Below, piece after piece: positions 39,301 to 52,617 of a stretch of 64,000 nucleotides of DNA. Source of the stretch: Meloidogyne chitwoodi (Eukaryota > Nematoda > Chromadorea > Rhabditida > Meloidogynidae); contig JACZZP010000008.1 of assembly GCA_015183035.1 (NCBI GenBank), forward strand, positions 1,798,001-1,862,000, written 5' to 3'. A model generated the notes under the pieces. It made no database searches and was not told the origin of the DNA. It saw only the letters and a program-made list of their open reading frames with translations. Position numbers and translations under genes: made by a program. Within the stretch, counting starts at the first letter, position 1. The number at the start of each line of letters is the position of its first letter.

Positions 39301-42300
39301 ACGCCAGGGAACGTCTAAAAATAATGATAAAAATACCAATAAAAAAGCAGTTCTTCCTCCTAAAATGGCTTTAATTTTTGAGGCTAGAGAAATGATGAAT
39401 ATTACTGTTAGTTTTCTTTTTTTGTTATAATTTAATAATAAATTTTAAAGATATCAAAATCTTTTTTACAATTAGTCAATCAATTATCTGAGGTGAACAA
39501 TTATTTTTATTAATTTATTTAAAATTTTTTTTAAGTCATTTGAAAAAGCAGCAAAACAAATTAGTCCACCAAAAAGTCGTTATTTGCCTGGTTCTTCAAA
39601 TTATATGTTACTTAATGAAACTGGACTTAAAATAAAAGTTTGTAATACTTCAACTTTAAAGGTTTTTAATTATTAAAATTATTAACTTTTAATTTTTTAA
39701 TAATTTAAAGGCTAGCCAAAAATATTCTGAAATTGATTGTAATGATAAAGAATATATTTCATTAGAATTAATTGAAAATGAAGATAAAAATGAAAGTGAA
39801 AGGCAACTAAGTGCAGGAAATTGGCAAATGAAAGAAGATCAACGACTTGTAGAATTACAATTAAAAATTGAAGAACCAAAAACTGAAAGAATAGTAAATA
39901 TTCTTAGAGCTGAAATGCAATGTATTGATTTACCTAAGGAAGCAGATTCTGGTATGAATATTTTTTTAGTTTTTTTTGGTCTTTTAAATATGTAAATATT
40001 GGTAATTGTTTCATTAGACGTGTTTGTATGCTGTTGTCCTTGTCTTTGCTGTTGTATCGAAGGTAAAATATGAAATGATGACTCTCCTCTCTATAATAAA
40101 TAGTACAAATTGAAAAATAATAACTTGGGAATTTTCTTTCCCTTGAGACAGAACGATCTCTTAAATTCAAATGTAACCTTATCAAGAACCGACGAGCAAT
40201 ATTTCTTCTTTTTTTTTATGTTTTTAAAATAAATTTATTTTATATATAATATTTAAATATTTTTTAAGGAAGAAAATGGGCTTTGGTTGTTGACACTCAA
40301 ATTGAAGATTCTCGACATTTTGTAGTTTTACGTTCTCCTGTCAATGTATTATTTCTTATAATAATTATTTCTCTATATATTTTTATTTAGGTTTTAAATC
40401 ATATGGATATGTCTGTTGAATTTAGATCACATAAAGATTTGGAAACAACATTTTGTGGAGTTTCTACTAATGATCTTCATAATCTTTTAAATATTCCATT
40501 ACCTTTACTTTATACTCCAGATGGTGATTTTTCTGTTCGTCCAGAAGGAGAAATTTATGATTGGAGCAAAGAGTATATTATATAATTTATTTTAAATAAA
40601 TTATTTTATTTTTTAAAGATTTTCTTGGCATGAATTTGATTCTGTAAAACGTAAAACCGTTCGTTGTGCTAAAAAGGACAATGAATATGATGAAGCTATT
40701 TTTATTGAATTAGGTTAAAATAATGTTAATTTATTTTTCTTAAATTTGTTTGTTTTTTTTAAAGTTATAACAGAGGAAAAAATTCGTCGTGGAGCAAAAT
40801 CCTCAGAATATTCTATTTTTACTATTAATCTATTTCCTCCTATACATTTTGTTAATATGTTACCTTTACATTTAGAAATTATTGAACCTGTAAGTTTTGT
40901 TGAAAAAGAAGAGGAATTTTTTTTAATTTTATTTTTAGATTCAACGTGAAGTTACTAGTGGAGAAGGTGTTGATTTGTATAATTTAATTGCAGGAATGCC
41001 ATTCATTCTTAAGGTTATATTTTTTTTTCTTAAAAGAATTCCCTTTTTATATATCAAGTTCTCTTATAATAATTTTTTATTATTTTTTCAAAATAATTTT
41101 ATTTTAAAAAATAATATATTTAAATATAATTATTATAAATTATATTAAAGCTTGAAAATAGTGGTGAAGTTTATAAAATGAAAATGAATATTCCACAAGT
41201 TAACCAAAGAAATGATTTGACAGTTATTAAACTTGAAAGTGAAACATCTAATAAAAAATTGGTTTTATTTTTAATTATTATTTTTTATCTATTTATTTAA
41301 TTTTTATTTAGTGTCTTGGATTGAATTGGAGTATTGAATTCCTTCGAACAACACTTTCACTTTTTACTCCTTATTGGATGATTAATGATACTGGAAAGGA
41401 ATTAATTTATCAGGTTTTTTTCTTATAGAGAATATTTTCTTTAAAACTTTTGGGTTTTTTTGACTTTTTAATAGCCAGAAATTTTGTTTTCCGTTTATTC
41501 TTTCTAAAATTAAATAAAAAAACTCCTTTAGGGCCCACTTGAAACATTGAATAATGAGACACCACTACATACTCACAATTTACGAGCAAGTATATTTGGA
41601 GAATGTTGTTCTTCTATACTTCCTAAAATTTTAATAAAAGATGGAGGAGAAGGGCAGGTTATAAAAATTAAATTTCTGGCTATTTTTTTTTAATTTGAGT
41701 AATTTTTTTAATTTTTTTTTTATTTTTAGCAAGCAAAACATTCGGAAATTAAACATTCTATTAATCAAAATCCAATAATTTTACCTTTAAATGAAGAAGA
41801 TTTTTATGAAAAGAAAAAGGCAAAATTAAGAATTTCTGATTCTGAATGGTCTGCTGAATTTCCCTTAGATTCTGCTGGTAGTAGTGGAAGAATAACTTGT
41901 CATTCAGAAAAAAAAGATTATGAGGTTTTTATTTTTAAATTATTTATTTATTTATTTCATAGTTAACTGTTGATGTTAAATTATGTCAATCTGGTCTAAC
42001 AAAGGTTGTTACAATTTCCCCATTTTATCTTCTTCAAAATGATAGTAAATATTGTATTGAAGTTAGAGAACCAAATAGAAATGAATGGATTTTTATGCCT
42101 CAAACATCTGTTTGTTTTTTTATTTTATTAATAAAAATTAATTTTTTAGGTTATTGGTTTTTGGCCTGAACAAAAAGAAAAGAGAAAAACATTAATTGCT
42201 CGTTTTTTAAAAACTAAAGAAGAATCTATTCAATTTCCATTTACTGAGAATTTTGAAGGTTTTGCACGTGTTAAAAATTCTGTACTTTTTTTTAAATTGA

Positions 42301-45247
42301 TTTTTTTTAATTTAAATTTTCTCTCTTTTAGTTCATAGGCTTTTATATAATTGTATCTCTTTCTGATGATTCTTCAGTAATTAATATTGAACAATTTATG
42401 CCAGGGGTTGTACCTGCAATTTTAATGAATGCAACTAATTTTCCAATAAAATATTGGCAAGCAGAGGTTGAAGAAGAAAATACTTTGGAACCTGGACAAG
42501 TTATTCCATTTGCTTGGGATTGTTTAATTACTAAAGAAAGTATTATATTTAATTTTTTTTTTTAATATTTGGGTCCCTTTAATTCTTCCATAAAATTCTT
42601 TCTTAATTTTTGTTTTTTAAAATATTTATTTTTTTGATTTTGTCTTTTTGTGGTCATAAGGAGAGTCATTTAATATATATTTATTTTTTTATTTAATAAA
42701 TAGATCGTCTTTTTGAATGGCAATCTGTTGATCATTTTGGCTCTGATGAATTACTACATAATAGAGATACTTCTTATCTTCCTTCAAAAACTGCTGGTTA
42801 TCATTTTTGTGTTTCTTTTTTGAATGGAAGACAACGTGTTGTTCTGGTTTATTTTTTTATTATTTAAAAAATATTTGTTTATTTATTTAAAGTTTACAAG
42901 TGATGCAAGTATTTCCATGTCAGCTCATGAACCATTTGAATTTGAACAACCAAATATGCATGTGGAATTTCGTTTACATGGAGTTGGAATATCTCTTGTA
43001 AATAATCATAAATGTATTGAAGTTCTTTACATGGTTTTATTTTTTAATTATTTTTTATTAATTAATTTAAAAAGGCAATAATGCCAGGTCAAGGTCAAAG
43101 AGATGGTTTTTGGATGCAATATCGTCAAACAGATCATCAAACAACTCTTTGGATTAAACTTCATAATTTTCAAATTGATAATCAACTTCCATCTTCAATA
43201 TTTCCATGTATGTTAGCAATGGTTCCACAGCCTAGAAGTGTTGTTAAAGATGGTATTTTTATATAATTTAATTTTTTTTTAAATTTTTTTAAAGCTCCAA
43301 AACCTTTTTTGGAATGTTCTTTTGTTATGAATCAATCAGAGCATTCAAATATTGTTCAAATAAAATTACTTGAAGCTTTAGTTCAAGAATTTTCTGTTCG
43401 GATGGATCAATCACTTATTAATGAAATTTTAGATATGTTCCCTAAAGAAAGTATTGAAGTTGATTATAATGTATAATTATTTATATTATTTGTTTAATTA
43501 TTTAATTTATTTAGAAAGAAGCCTTTTCAAAAGATTTGGAATTAACTAAAGGAAATTTAAATAAAAGAGCTTTACAAACAAGAATTTCACAGGCAAAAGC
43601 TTATTATGAACGTTTACATATTTCTCCACTTATGGTTTATTTTTTTTTAAATAATTTTTTAAATAAAATATATTTTTAAAAAAGATTCATCTAAGTTTCT
43701 CACAAGGACATGTTAAAGAAGGAGAAAAAGGATCTTCTGCTATACAATGGGAATTTTTAAATTTAATGCTTAAAAGTGTTGGAGTAACATTAACTGAAAT
43801 ACAAGATGTTACTTTTAAGTATAAATTTTTATTTTATTTTTAAATAAATAAAAATATTTTAGATTAGCCTTTTTTCATCGTGAAGCTGCTTTTTATAGCC
43901 GTACACAATTACAAGGAGAAATTCAATCTCATTATATTAAACAATTTATTAAACAAGCTTATGTCCTTATTTTAGGTTTATTTTTAATTTAATTAAATAT
44001 TTATTATTTAATTTTTAAGGATTGGATATAATTGGTAATCCTTTTGGATTAATTCGTGATTTAACTGCTGGTGTTCAAGACTTTTTTTATCAGCCAATAC
44101 AAGGAGCAGTCACTGGTCCATTAGAATTTGTTGAGGGAATGACTTTGGGTGTTAACAGTCTTTTTAGGTTTTTTTTTAATTAATTAATTTTTTTTTAATT
44201 TTAAATATTTAGTCATTCTGTTGGAGGAGTCTTAGGAGCAGCTTCTAGAATTACTGGAACTTTAGGAAAAGGGGTAGCAGCTTTAACAATGGATGAAGAA
44301 TATCAACGTAAACGTTTACAAGCTAGACAAACAACAAGTATTGGTGAAGGAATGTTTAGAGGAGTTAGAGGTGTTGGACAAGGAGTTATTGATGGAGTTA
44401 CTGGTATTTTTTTATAAAATAATTTAAAATAATAATAATTTAGGTGTAATTTCAAAACCAGTCGAAGGGGCAAAAAAAGGAGGAGTTTCTGGTTTCTTAA
44501 AAGGTACAGGAAAAGGTTTAATTGGTGTTGTAGCTAGACCTGTTTCTGGTGTTGTTGATTTGGCTACTTCTATGGCTGATTCTGTTAAAACGTTAATTTT
44601 AATATTTTAAAAATAATAATATTTTTTATATTTATTATAGTGTTGTTACAAATGCAGAAGAAACTAAACCAATAAGACCTCCACGAGTTATTACAAATGA
44701 TAAAATTGTTCGTCCATTTGTTTATACAGAAGCTATTGGTTATAGAATTTTTAAGGTTTAATTTAATTTAAAATGTATATTTTTTTAAATTTAATATTTA
44801 GGAGATTAATAAAGGTGATTTTGCTGAAACAGAATGTTATTTGTCTTATGGATCTATTTCTAAACATTTAGTTTTTGTTGTTACTGATAAGTAAAATTAA
44901 TAATAATATATTATTTAATTTTTTTAGACGTGTAATTGAAGCAAGACAACATGAATTAACTGGAAATTGGAATGCAGATTGGAGTCCATTATATTCTGAA
45001 ATGACTAAACCTGAACAAATTAATTCAAATGATAAATATGGTTAACTAAATTAATTAATTAATTAAAAAATAAAATAATTAAATATTATTTTTAGGTGTC
45101 AAAATTTCATTAAAAGAACCTAAACGTGGAACATTTTCAATATTGGGACGGTCAAAAACTAAAGGAAAATTAATTTTATTTGAAAATGAGGAAATTGCAG
45201 AAAAAGTATTTGAACGAATGTTAAATGCTTGGGAAAATTCAGCATAA
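33338..45247 (+). CDS. vps-13: VPS13 (VPS13A/C-type) bridge-like lipid transfer protein
   Basis: A giant protein of roughly 3,000 residues in about 45 exons over 12 kb. VPS13 proteins form a long hydrophobic groove that moves phospholipids between organelles at contact sites. The chorein domain opens the protein ([20 protein letters not shown], then [20 protein letters not shown] and [13 protein letters not shown]). The middle, with repeated beta-rich segments, spans 34-41 kb. The SHR-BD/VAB region is near 41.3-42.9 kb ([31 protein letters not shown]). The C-terminal VPS13_C/ATG2-like helices lie near 44.0-44.6 kb ([21 protein letters not shown] sequence, [36 protein letters not shown]), and a PH-like end follows ([17 protein letters not shown] tail). 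A basic Ser/Arg-rich linker ([19 protein letters not shown]) interrupts the middle at about 37370. One intron at 39953-40268 is much longer than the rest. Not every exon edge was verified. Confidence 0.92.
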
Positions 45248-45890
45248 ATTTAAATAAAACTTTTTTATAAAGAAATTCTGAAAAATTACTGTACTTATTA
45301 ATTTTATTATAAATTTGTATTTTTCCGGAAGAAATACAGTTTATTATATTTTCTGAAAAAAAAGTTTAATATTAATTTTCAGAATTTTCTGATTTTTTCT
45401 CCTTTAAAATTGTATTTTCTTTCTTTTTTTCCCTTGCCTTTAAGAAATACATAAATACACACACCTATATATCTATCTAATCATGACTTTCATCGAAAAA
45501 AGTGCTTTTTCATTTAAAACAATAATAATAGCTTATAGTATATTATATATCTAGTTCTCTCATTTTTAAATTTTATTGTTTCTTTCAATTTTAAAAAATA
45601 TTTAAAAATTAAAATTATATTTAATTTTATTTTTAAATTTAAATAAATAAATTTCTGGATATTTATTTTTCATAAATATTTTTTTAAACTTTTTAGAGAA
45701 AATAGAAACAAACAAACGAATAACAAAATATTCTTTAATTTTTAAAAAAAAATTAAATGTTTATAATATCCATCACTTTCACATTTAGATAATAATATAT
45801 TTTAATAAAAAATTATAATTTTTATTTTCTCTATTTGCCACAATTTTTGGAATATTTTTTATATTTTTGTTTATTTATTTGTTTCCATTT
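45248..45890. other. Intergenic region between convergent genes
   Basis: 640 bp holding the 3' ends of VPS13 (plus) and the LDLa precursor gene (minus). It contains a copy of the TTTGTATTTTTCCGGAAGAAATACAGT-type dispersed repeat at about 45315-45350. No gene seen. Confidence 0.5.
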
Positions 45891-46892
45891 TTAGAAAAAT
45901 CCTGTTTCTTTAAGTTTTTGCACAAAGAAACGGAAATCTGTTGCCTCATTTGTAGTAAATCCCTTTAAAAATAAAAAATAAATAATTTATTTTATTTTCT
46001 ATTTTTGGTATTTTTTTTAAATTAAAATATAAACTAACAGAGTTTTCATCATTTGAAGCAATTGCTTGTAAAACAGAAGACATTCTAGACAATTCTGTTG
46101 GACTTAATTTCATTTCAATACCAAAAGCTTCTAATGTTGGTGATTCTTTTAAATTAATTAATTTAAATTAATTTTAATAATTAAAATAAAAATACGTGAA
46201 AGTGCAACAGCTACTTTATCAACTCCCCCCATTCCAGCTAAACTATTTCTTGCTTCTTCACCAAAAAGTTTAATTAAAAAATCTTTTCCATGTGCCTGAA
46301 GGAGTGCTTTTAAAAATGCTACAGTTTCTTCTACTGGCGGACGAATTGCTTTAAAATAATTAAATTTAAAAAATAAAATTAATTTAATATAATATTAACC
46401 AGCAGTACACATTGCAGAGTTTTCATCGTATTCATCTGAACAATCTGGACTTCCATCACAAAGATATCTTTAAATAAATTATTTAATTAATATTTATTTA
46501 AATACTTAATAATAAAAATAATAAATTTAAAAAAAACAAACTTAATAGGAATACATTCACTATTTGGACATTGAAAAGGATGCCATGTTGGGCATTGAAC
46601 TAAATTAAATATTTAATTTAAAAAATAAAATAAAAATAAAATTTAATTAATTACCAAATTCTTCTCCTCCATTTGCTGTTCTCTTACCTCCTCTAGCTAT
46701 TAAAACATCTCTAATACTAAATGCTGAATTTTTGTCAGTAAATATTAATAATAATATTAATATTAATAAAACAAATAAATGATTGCGTAAATTGAATAAA
46801 TTTTTTAAATTATTTTTATGAGAAGAATAAAATAATATTTTTTTGTTTTTTTGAGATAATGATGAAATGACCTTTTGAAATTGTTTTTTCAT
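45891..46892 (-). CDS. LDLa-domain neuropeptide precursor (prohormone-4/IDLSRF-like)
   Basis: Six exons in consistent phase give about 235 residues. A basic N-terminus precedes a hydrophobic segment (HLFVLLILILLLIFT) that serves as signal peptide or anchor. Right after it comes FSIRDVLIARGGKR, ending in Gly-Lys-Arg as expected for a cleaved and possibly amidated peptide. Then a complete class A LDL-receptor repeat: CPTWHPFQCPNSECIPIK, YLCDGSPDCSDEYDEN, MC. The rest is a helical domain (FLKALLQAHGKDFLIKLFGE, GIEMKLSPTELSRM) ending in FFVQKLKETGFF. This order of peptide, LDLa and helical tail matches insect prohormone-4 and its IDLSRF-type relatives. Neuropeptide processing is inferred from the GGKR site. 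Confidence 0.7.
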
Positions 46893-47199
46893 TTTTTTAA
46901 ATTAATTAATTTTTATATCTTAATTAAATTAATAAAATTAAATTTAAAAATAAAAAAATAAATATTTTTAAAAAAAACTTGAAAATATAAAAAATAAGCA
47001 AAACAACACCAAAATTTCCAAATGATATAAAAGGGACAGAAATTTAAAAAAGCAAAAAAAAAAAAGAAATGACGACACAATGAGAAGAATAAAAATAATT
47101 TAAAAGAAAAGTTAAATATATATATCTTTTCTTAATAAATTACAAAAATAATAAATTAATTCTGGAAAATACAAAAGTGTAAAAAATCAGAAATTAAAA

Positions 47200-48080
47200 A
47201 TACAAATATTTCTGAAAAAGTTTAATATGTTTAGTTTGTATTTTTAATTTTTATTTCCGGAAGAAATACAGTAATAATTTGAAAATAAAAAAAAAATTTT
47301 CCGGAAAAATACAAAAATAAATTTTGAAGAAATAAAGACTTAAAATAAAATAGTTATTTATTCTGATTTTGTCTGTTGTAATTAATTAAATATATTTTTT
47401 ATTCTGATTTTATTTTTTTTAATTTGTTTCTAATTTTGTATATATTAATTAAAAAATAATTTATTAACAAGATAAAATTAAAAATATAGAAAGGCAAGTT
47501 TTTTCTTTTAACATTTAATTTAAAATATATCTCTTCTTTTATTCATTTATTTATTAAAATGCCAATGAGTTTGCTCCTTTAAACGTGCATTTCCTCAACA
47601 ATAAATATATATTGAGAAAATTAAAAAAAAAGAGAGGGAATAAAAAAACAATTTATAGTAGTAAAAAGAGGTGTAAATAAGGGAAGGATTAGTTTTTATA
47701 TAAATATATTGCTTTTAATAAAAAAGAAGTACATTTTTTTACCAATTGATGGGTAAAAAACCTTTCTTTTTTTTTGCCAGTAAACATTAAGTGCCAAATA
47801 AATTTTTTTAGTTGTTATGGACGAAGCAATCAGTTGGAATAATACTACAATATGAAAAATGATAAAAAAGGAGAGAAGAGAAATTTTAGGGAAAAATGAT
47901 GAAGAATTAAATAATAAAAAATATGTGGGTGGAATATGAGAGAACAAATCTCAAGAATCAGAAAATAAAAATACAATATTTATTATTCTGAAAAAGTTTA
48001 ATATTTATAAAGTTTGTATTTTTATAGTTCCGGAAAAAATACAGTAATACTTTAAAAATAATAAAATAAACTTGACGGAA
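47200..48080. repeat. Dispersed TTCCGGAA-centred repeat copies
   Basis: Copies of a module GTTTGTATTTTTNNNTTCCGGAANAAATACAGTAATA occur at about 47235-47275 and 48018-48055, with partial copies (TTTTCCGGAAAAATACAAAA) near 47300. Related copies lie at 45315-45350 and, as ACTTTCCGGAAAAACAATGT, in a desaturase intron at 53815-53910. The core is palindromic. Confidence 0.55.
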
Positions 48081-49994
48081 AAACACAAAAATAAAACTTA
48101 AAACACAACACAAAAATAAATAAACTTTAAAGAATAAAAAGCATTTTTGTAAAAAATACAAAAAAGTTTGTATTTTCGCACATAAATTAAGTTTTAAAAA
48201 ATAAGTTTTCAATAAAACAATAAATTTGTGTTTTTATATATAAAATACATATATTTAAATATACAAAATGACGAGTGTGTGTAATAAATGTGTTTTTTTA
48301 TTTTGAGTTAAACTTTAAAGATAAAATACTAATGACAAGAATGTGTTTTGAGATGTTTTATAAAATAAATGAATTAAAAAAAATACAATTTTTTAGTAAA
48401 AAGTTCTGATTTAAGAAATAAAATTATTAACATACGTTTCGGTGCTAAATTTATAATTTTATTAAGAAATAATTTAAATTTATTTTACTGCAAATTATAA
48501 TTATAAAAAATTTGCAATATTTAATTAAAATAAAATCTTAAACTTATTAAATATTAATAAAAAATAGAATATAACATTTTAATATTTAATTAATTATTTT
48601 ATATTAGAAAAGTTCATTAAAAATTAATATTTATTAGAAAAATACAAAAATTGAAGAAAATTAAAATTATAAGAAAATTAAAAAAAAATAAAATTTTTTT
48701 CAATATTTTAATGAATACTTTTTTTAAAAAAATAAAATATTTAAAGGTAAAATAGTTAGTTTAAAAATGAAGAAAGAAAAAAAGAATTAAAAAAACGTCA
48801 AGTTTTAATTTTTAATGAGCAAGTCTTTTTACACTGAAAATACACTTCCGCATCTTTTTGAAATATATTAAAAAATAAAGATTTTTTAAAAAAAAGTTTA
48901 GCTTAGTTAAAAAAGAGAAAAAAACTATTAAATAATTAATAAAAAATTTGAAGGAATTTTTAATTTTTTTTTAAATTTTTGATAATTTTTGGGACTCTGG
49001 GTTATTTTAAAATTCAAAAATATGGAAATTTAGACGTAAAATTTATTTAAAAAATTCTCAACAGTCTTATCAACCTTCTCTAAAAAGTTCAGAATTTTTG
49101 GTCATTTAAAAATATAATTATGATCAAAAACTCCCGAAATAAAGTAAATTTTGTTGATTTTTTTACAATAACTTTTTCATTAATAAATCAAAAATTCTGA
49201 AATTTTTATAAATAATAGCTAACTCTATTTTTAATTATTAAAAAAAATTTTAGTGCAAAAGGTTAAATTTAAACCATTTTATAGAGTCTGCATCCAAACG
49301 TCCACCTTGCGTCATACCACTCAAATCTTTCAAATTTAAACTTTTTTCTTTTCAAAAAATTTTTTATTTTTATTTAATTTATTATTAATATCAAATTATC
49401 AAAAAATACATTTTAAAAATCTAAAAACAATTTTTTGAATATCTGAAAATTAAATATTAATTAATTAATTAATTTTTAAGTAGTACACAGAACAAAAATA
49501 TTTTAAAAAAATAATCAGACAAAAAAAATAATTAAAAAAAAACTTTTATTAAAAAATATATCTATAAAAATATATTTATAATTTTCAATAAATTTTTAAG
49601 TGGGAAGAAAGTCCACAAAAATATTTAAAAAGTACAAACTTTTTTTTTTTACCCATCAAAAAAAGAAAAGGTTAAAAAGTTAAAATAATATAATATTAGT
49701 AAAACAGAATTTATTTTTTTAATATAGCGGAAAAATATTTTTAAGTGAATAAATGGAAAAAAAAGAAAAAGAATTAAATTTTAAAAAATGTAAAAAGCAC
49801 TTTATGGGGAAAAATAAAAAATATAATAATAATTTTAAAATTATGACAACATTTTTTATGCAAAAAACTTTCTTTTTTTTCTTTATTAAAAGTGTTCAAA
49901 AAATAAATTAAAAATAAATAATATTTTTAATAAAAATAAAAAAACAATTTTCTTCCCAAACAAAGTTAAGTTTAATTAAAAACTTTTAATAACA

Positions 49995-50070
49995 GTTTGT
50001 GGTGTAGTTGGTAAACACTTAACCTAAGTTAGTAGTGAGAGTGTTGGTTCGAATCCTTTTGGAGTAAAAC
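49995..50070 (+). repeat. tRNA-like sequence (SINE or tRNA pseudogene)
   Basis: TGGTGTAGTTGG matches an A box and forms a perfect 4-bp D stem (GTGT/ACAC). GGTTCGAATCC is an exact B box 40 bp on. There is no matching acceptor stem and no normal 7-base anticodon loop, so it is not called as a working tRNA. It shares its overall layout and the flank TTTGTGGT with the copy at 11671-11750. Confidence 0.4.
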
Positions 50071-50892
50071 TTTTATTTTAAATACTTTTTGTTTTAAAAA
50101 TAAAATTTAATATTTTTTAAAATTTATATTTACAATTTGAACAATTCTAAAATTAAAAAACCTTCTATTTTTATTTAAATAATTTCTATTTTTAATAAAT
50201 AAAATAGAAAAACAATTAAATATATTCATAAAATATTTAAAAAAAATATATAAATATCTTTAAAATTACCAATTTAATAAATATATATTTTTAGTTTTTA
50301 TTAACACATTTTAAGCAATTATTAAAAATAATATAAAAAATTATAAAATATTTTTAATGGTTCAATGAATTAATAAAAATAGATTAAAATAAATATTTAT
50401 TTATTATAAATATATCCACAAAGAAAATAGTATATTAAAAGGAATAATGTGATAATATTTTATTTTCCGGTTTATTTAAATTGTTAAAAAAAGCAATTTT
50501 ATTTATTCATTTTATTTACTCCTACGCATTTATTTTTGCAAAAAAATAAAATTAATTAATTTATTAAAAAAAATCATAATTATTTAAAAAAGAAAAATTT
50601 AAAATAATTAAATAATTTAATTAAAAACTTTGCCGTATTTTTATTAAAAAATTAATAAAAAAAAACTAAAATCATAAATAAATAAATAACTAGATTATAT
50701 TTAAATTAATTTATTTATAATTATTAAATTAAAAATAATATAAAACAATTTAATTTTTATACAAAAATAAAGTAAATAAAAAGGTCACAATCCATACATT
50801 TTTTGGGGTTTTTTTTTTAAATTATTGTTAAACCAGAAAAGAATAAAATATATAAATTTTAAAAATTATTTACCCTTTTTTCTTTATTTATT

Positions 50893-52127
50893 TTAACCAT
50901 TATTTTCAACTCTAACATTTGGATTAGCATGTGGATCATCAAATATTGGCATAATATTTTTATTTTTATTAATTTCTTCTTTTTCTCCATCAAATAAAAA
51001 TATTGAAAGAAAATAATAACCAATTAATAAAATAAATAAAAAAAGTAAAATTCGTTTAAAAGAACGTGGAAGACGAGCAAAACGAGAACTTATTATTATT
51101 AAATAAATAAATTTAAATAAAAATAAATAATAAAATTAACCGAATTCCATACTCTGCCTTTTTTGCATATTTTGAATCATCTTCATTTCCAATATAAATA
51201 CTACTTGTTAATCCTCCATTATTATTATTATTATTATTTAATTCTGGTAATAATTTTGAACGAGCTTAAAAAAAATTTAAAAAATAATAAAAAAAAATAA
51301 ATAAACCAGTAAAAACATTATTATTTTGAATTTCATTTAAATAATCAACATTTCCAGTAATATTATTATTATGAATAACAGAAGAAACAATATCTTGTTT
51401 TGTTGAAGTTAAGGCAGAAGAATTAATTTTAATTTTTTGGTCAAGTTCAGGTAACTGAGAAAATATTAATTAATTAATTTTTAATTAAAATAAAACAAAC
51501 ATAAGACATTCCAAGTCCATTTCTGCCCCAATTAACAGTTTGTAATTTATTAATAAGACGATCCACAATTGGAGATTGTTGATTTTCACGAGGGAAAATA
51601 CATTCCTAAATATTTAAAAAATTAATTTTGAAAGAAATTATTTTTGGGAAATCTTAGAAAGCTTTTAGAAAAATTTCTCAACTAATAAAATAGTTGGACA
51701 AATATTTAATTTTTCTTAAAATTAAAAAAATAAAACAAACCAAACAACTAGGACATTTAAAACCAGCAGGTGCTGTTGTATCAGGCAATTGACGTACACG
51801 AGCGTCCAAACAATCCCAATGAAAAAGATGTAAACATTTTAACCTTATAGTCTCTCTAATTGTTAAAGGCTCTTAAAAAAATTATTAAAAATAATAAAAA
51901 TATAAAAATAAACCAAAACATAAAGGACAATTAACATCATAATCACTATCAGTCAACCAAGATAAATATGTTTGAACAACACACTGAAAATAAAAAATAA
52001 ATTAATTAATTTAAAAAATAAATACAGATTCATGATTTGCCAAAAGACAAAATTCGCAAACATTTACACGATGTTCAAAACAAAATAAATTTGTAACTTT
52101 ACGTTTTGGGCATTTACAAAGACCCAT
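50893..52127 (-). CDS. zfpl1: Zinc finger protein-like 1 (ZFPL1), Golgi membrane RING protein
   Basis: The start [20 protein letters not shown] and the following [18 protein letters not shown] are the diagnostic ZFPL1 zinc-binding N-terminus. A second RING-like finger follows ([33 protein letters not shown]), then [11 protein letters not shown] low-complexity Asn run comes next, then a single transmembrane helix ([21 protein letters not shown]) and a short tail. Seven or so exons, about 290 residues, close to the family length. ZFPL1 is an integral cis-Golgi protein that links GM130-type matrix proteins to the membrane. Introns are short and phases consistent. Confidence 0.93.
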
Positions 52128-52617
52128 TTATTATTTTATTTAGTCAAAATTACGATAAAAAATATATAATATAATAATATTTAATTAAAAACAACCAAAC
52201 TCCCTCACAATTTGACACGTAATTTAGTAAATATTTTTAAAAACAAAAATAAAGAGAAAAAACAATAAAAAGAAATATAACAGTTAGAGAAGAAAACAAA
52301 AAAACAAAATGATATAATTATAAACATTTCGCCAATATTAAAATTAACGTTAAATTTTTAAATAAACAAGTTAATCTCCTTGATCTATTTTAAATAAAAC
52401 AAGATTTTTTGGAATTAAAATGTTAAAAATAAAATAATAAATAAATAATTTAATAAAAATAAATAATAATTTATTATTAAAAATAATGATATATTTTTAT
52501 AACACCGAAAAAAAGACAAAATAAATGACCAATAATTTAAAGAGATCATCACCAATTAAAATAAATAATAACTTAATTTATATCTTTTTCTAAAATATAA
52601 TTTTCTTCTTTTCTTAT
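52128..52617. other. Intergenic AT-rich DNA
   Basis: 490 bp between two minus-strand genes. Nothing beyond A/T-rich sequence was seen; the promoter of ZFPL1 and the 3' end of the next gene must lie here. Confidence 0.5.

Larger units (their letters stand above)
46893..50892. other. 4-kb gene-poor AT-rich region with dispersed repeats
   Basis: Long A/T-rich stretch with no convincing exon. It contains TTCCGGAA-type and TCAGAATT-type dispersed repeats at 47160-47420 and 47960-48080, and a tRNA-like sequence at 49995-50070. Minus-strand open frames at 47696-47947 and 47958-48212 are Phe/Leu/Ser-rich, made of repeat DNA, and have no splice partners. Confidence 0.55.

Noticed and set aside
47696..48212. 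Two Phe/Leu-rich open frames on the minus strand
   Set aside because: They are made of dispersed repeat and T-rich DNA and have no coding signature.
49995..50070. A functional tRNA gene
   Set aside because: The A and B boxes and D stem are present, but the acceptor stem and a 7-base anticodon loop cannot be formed.
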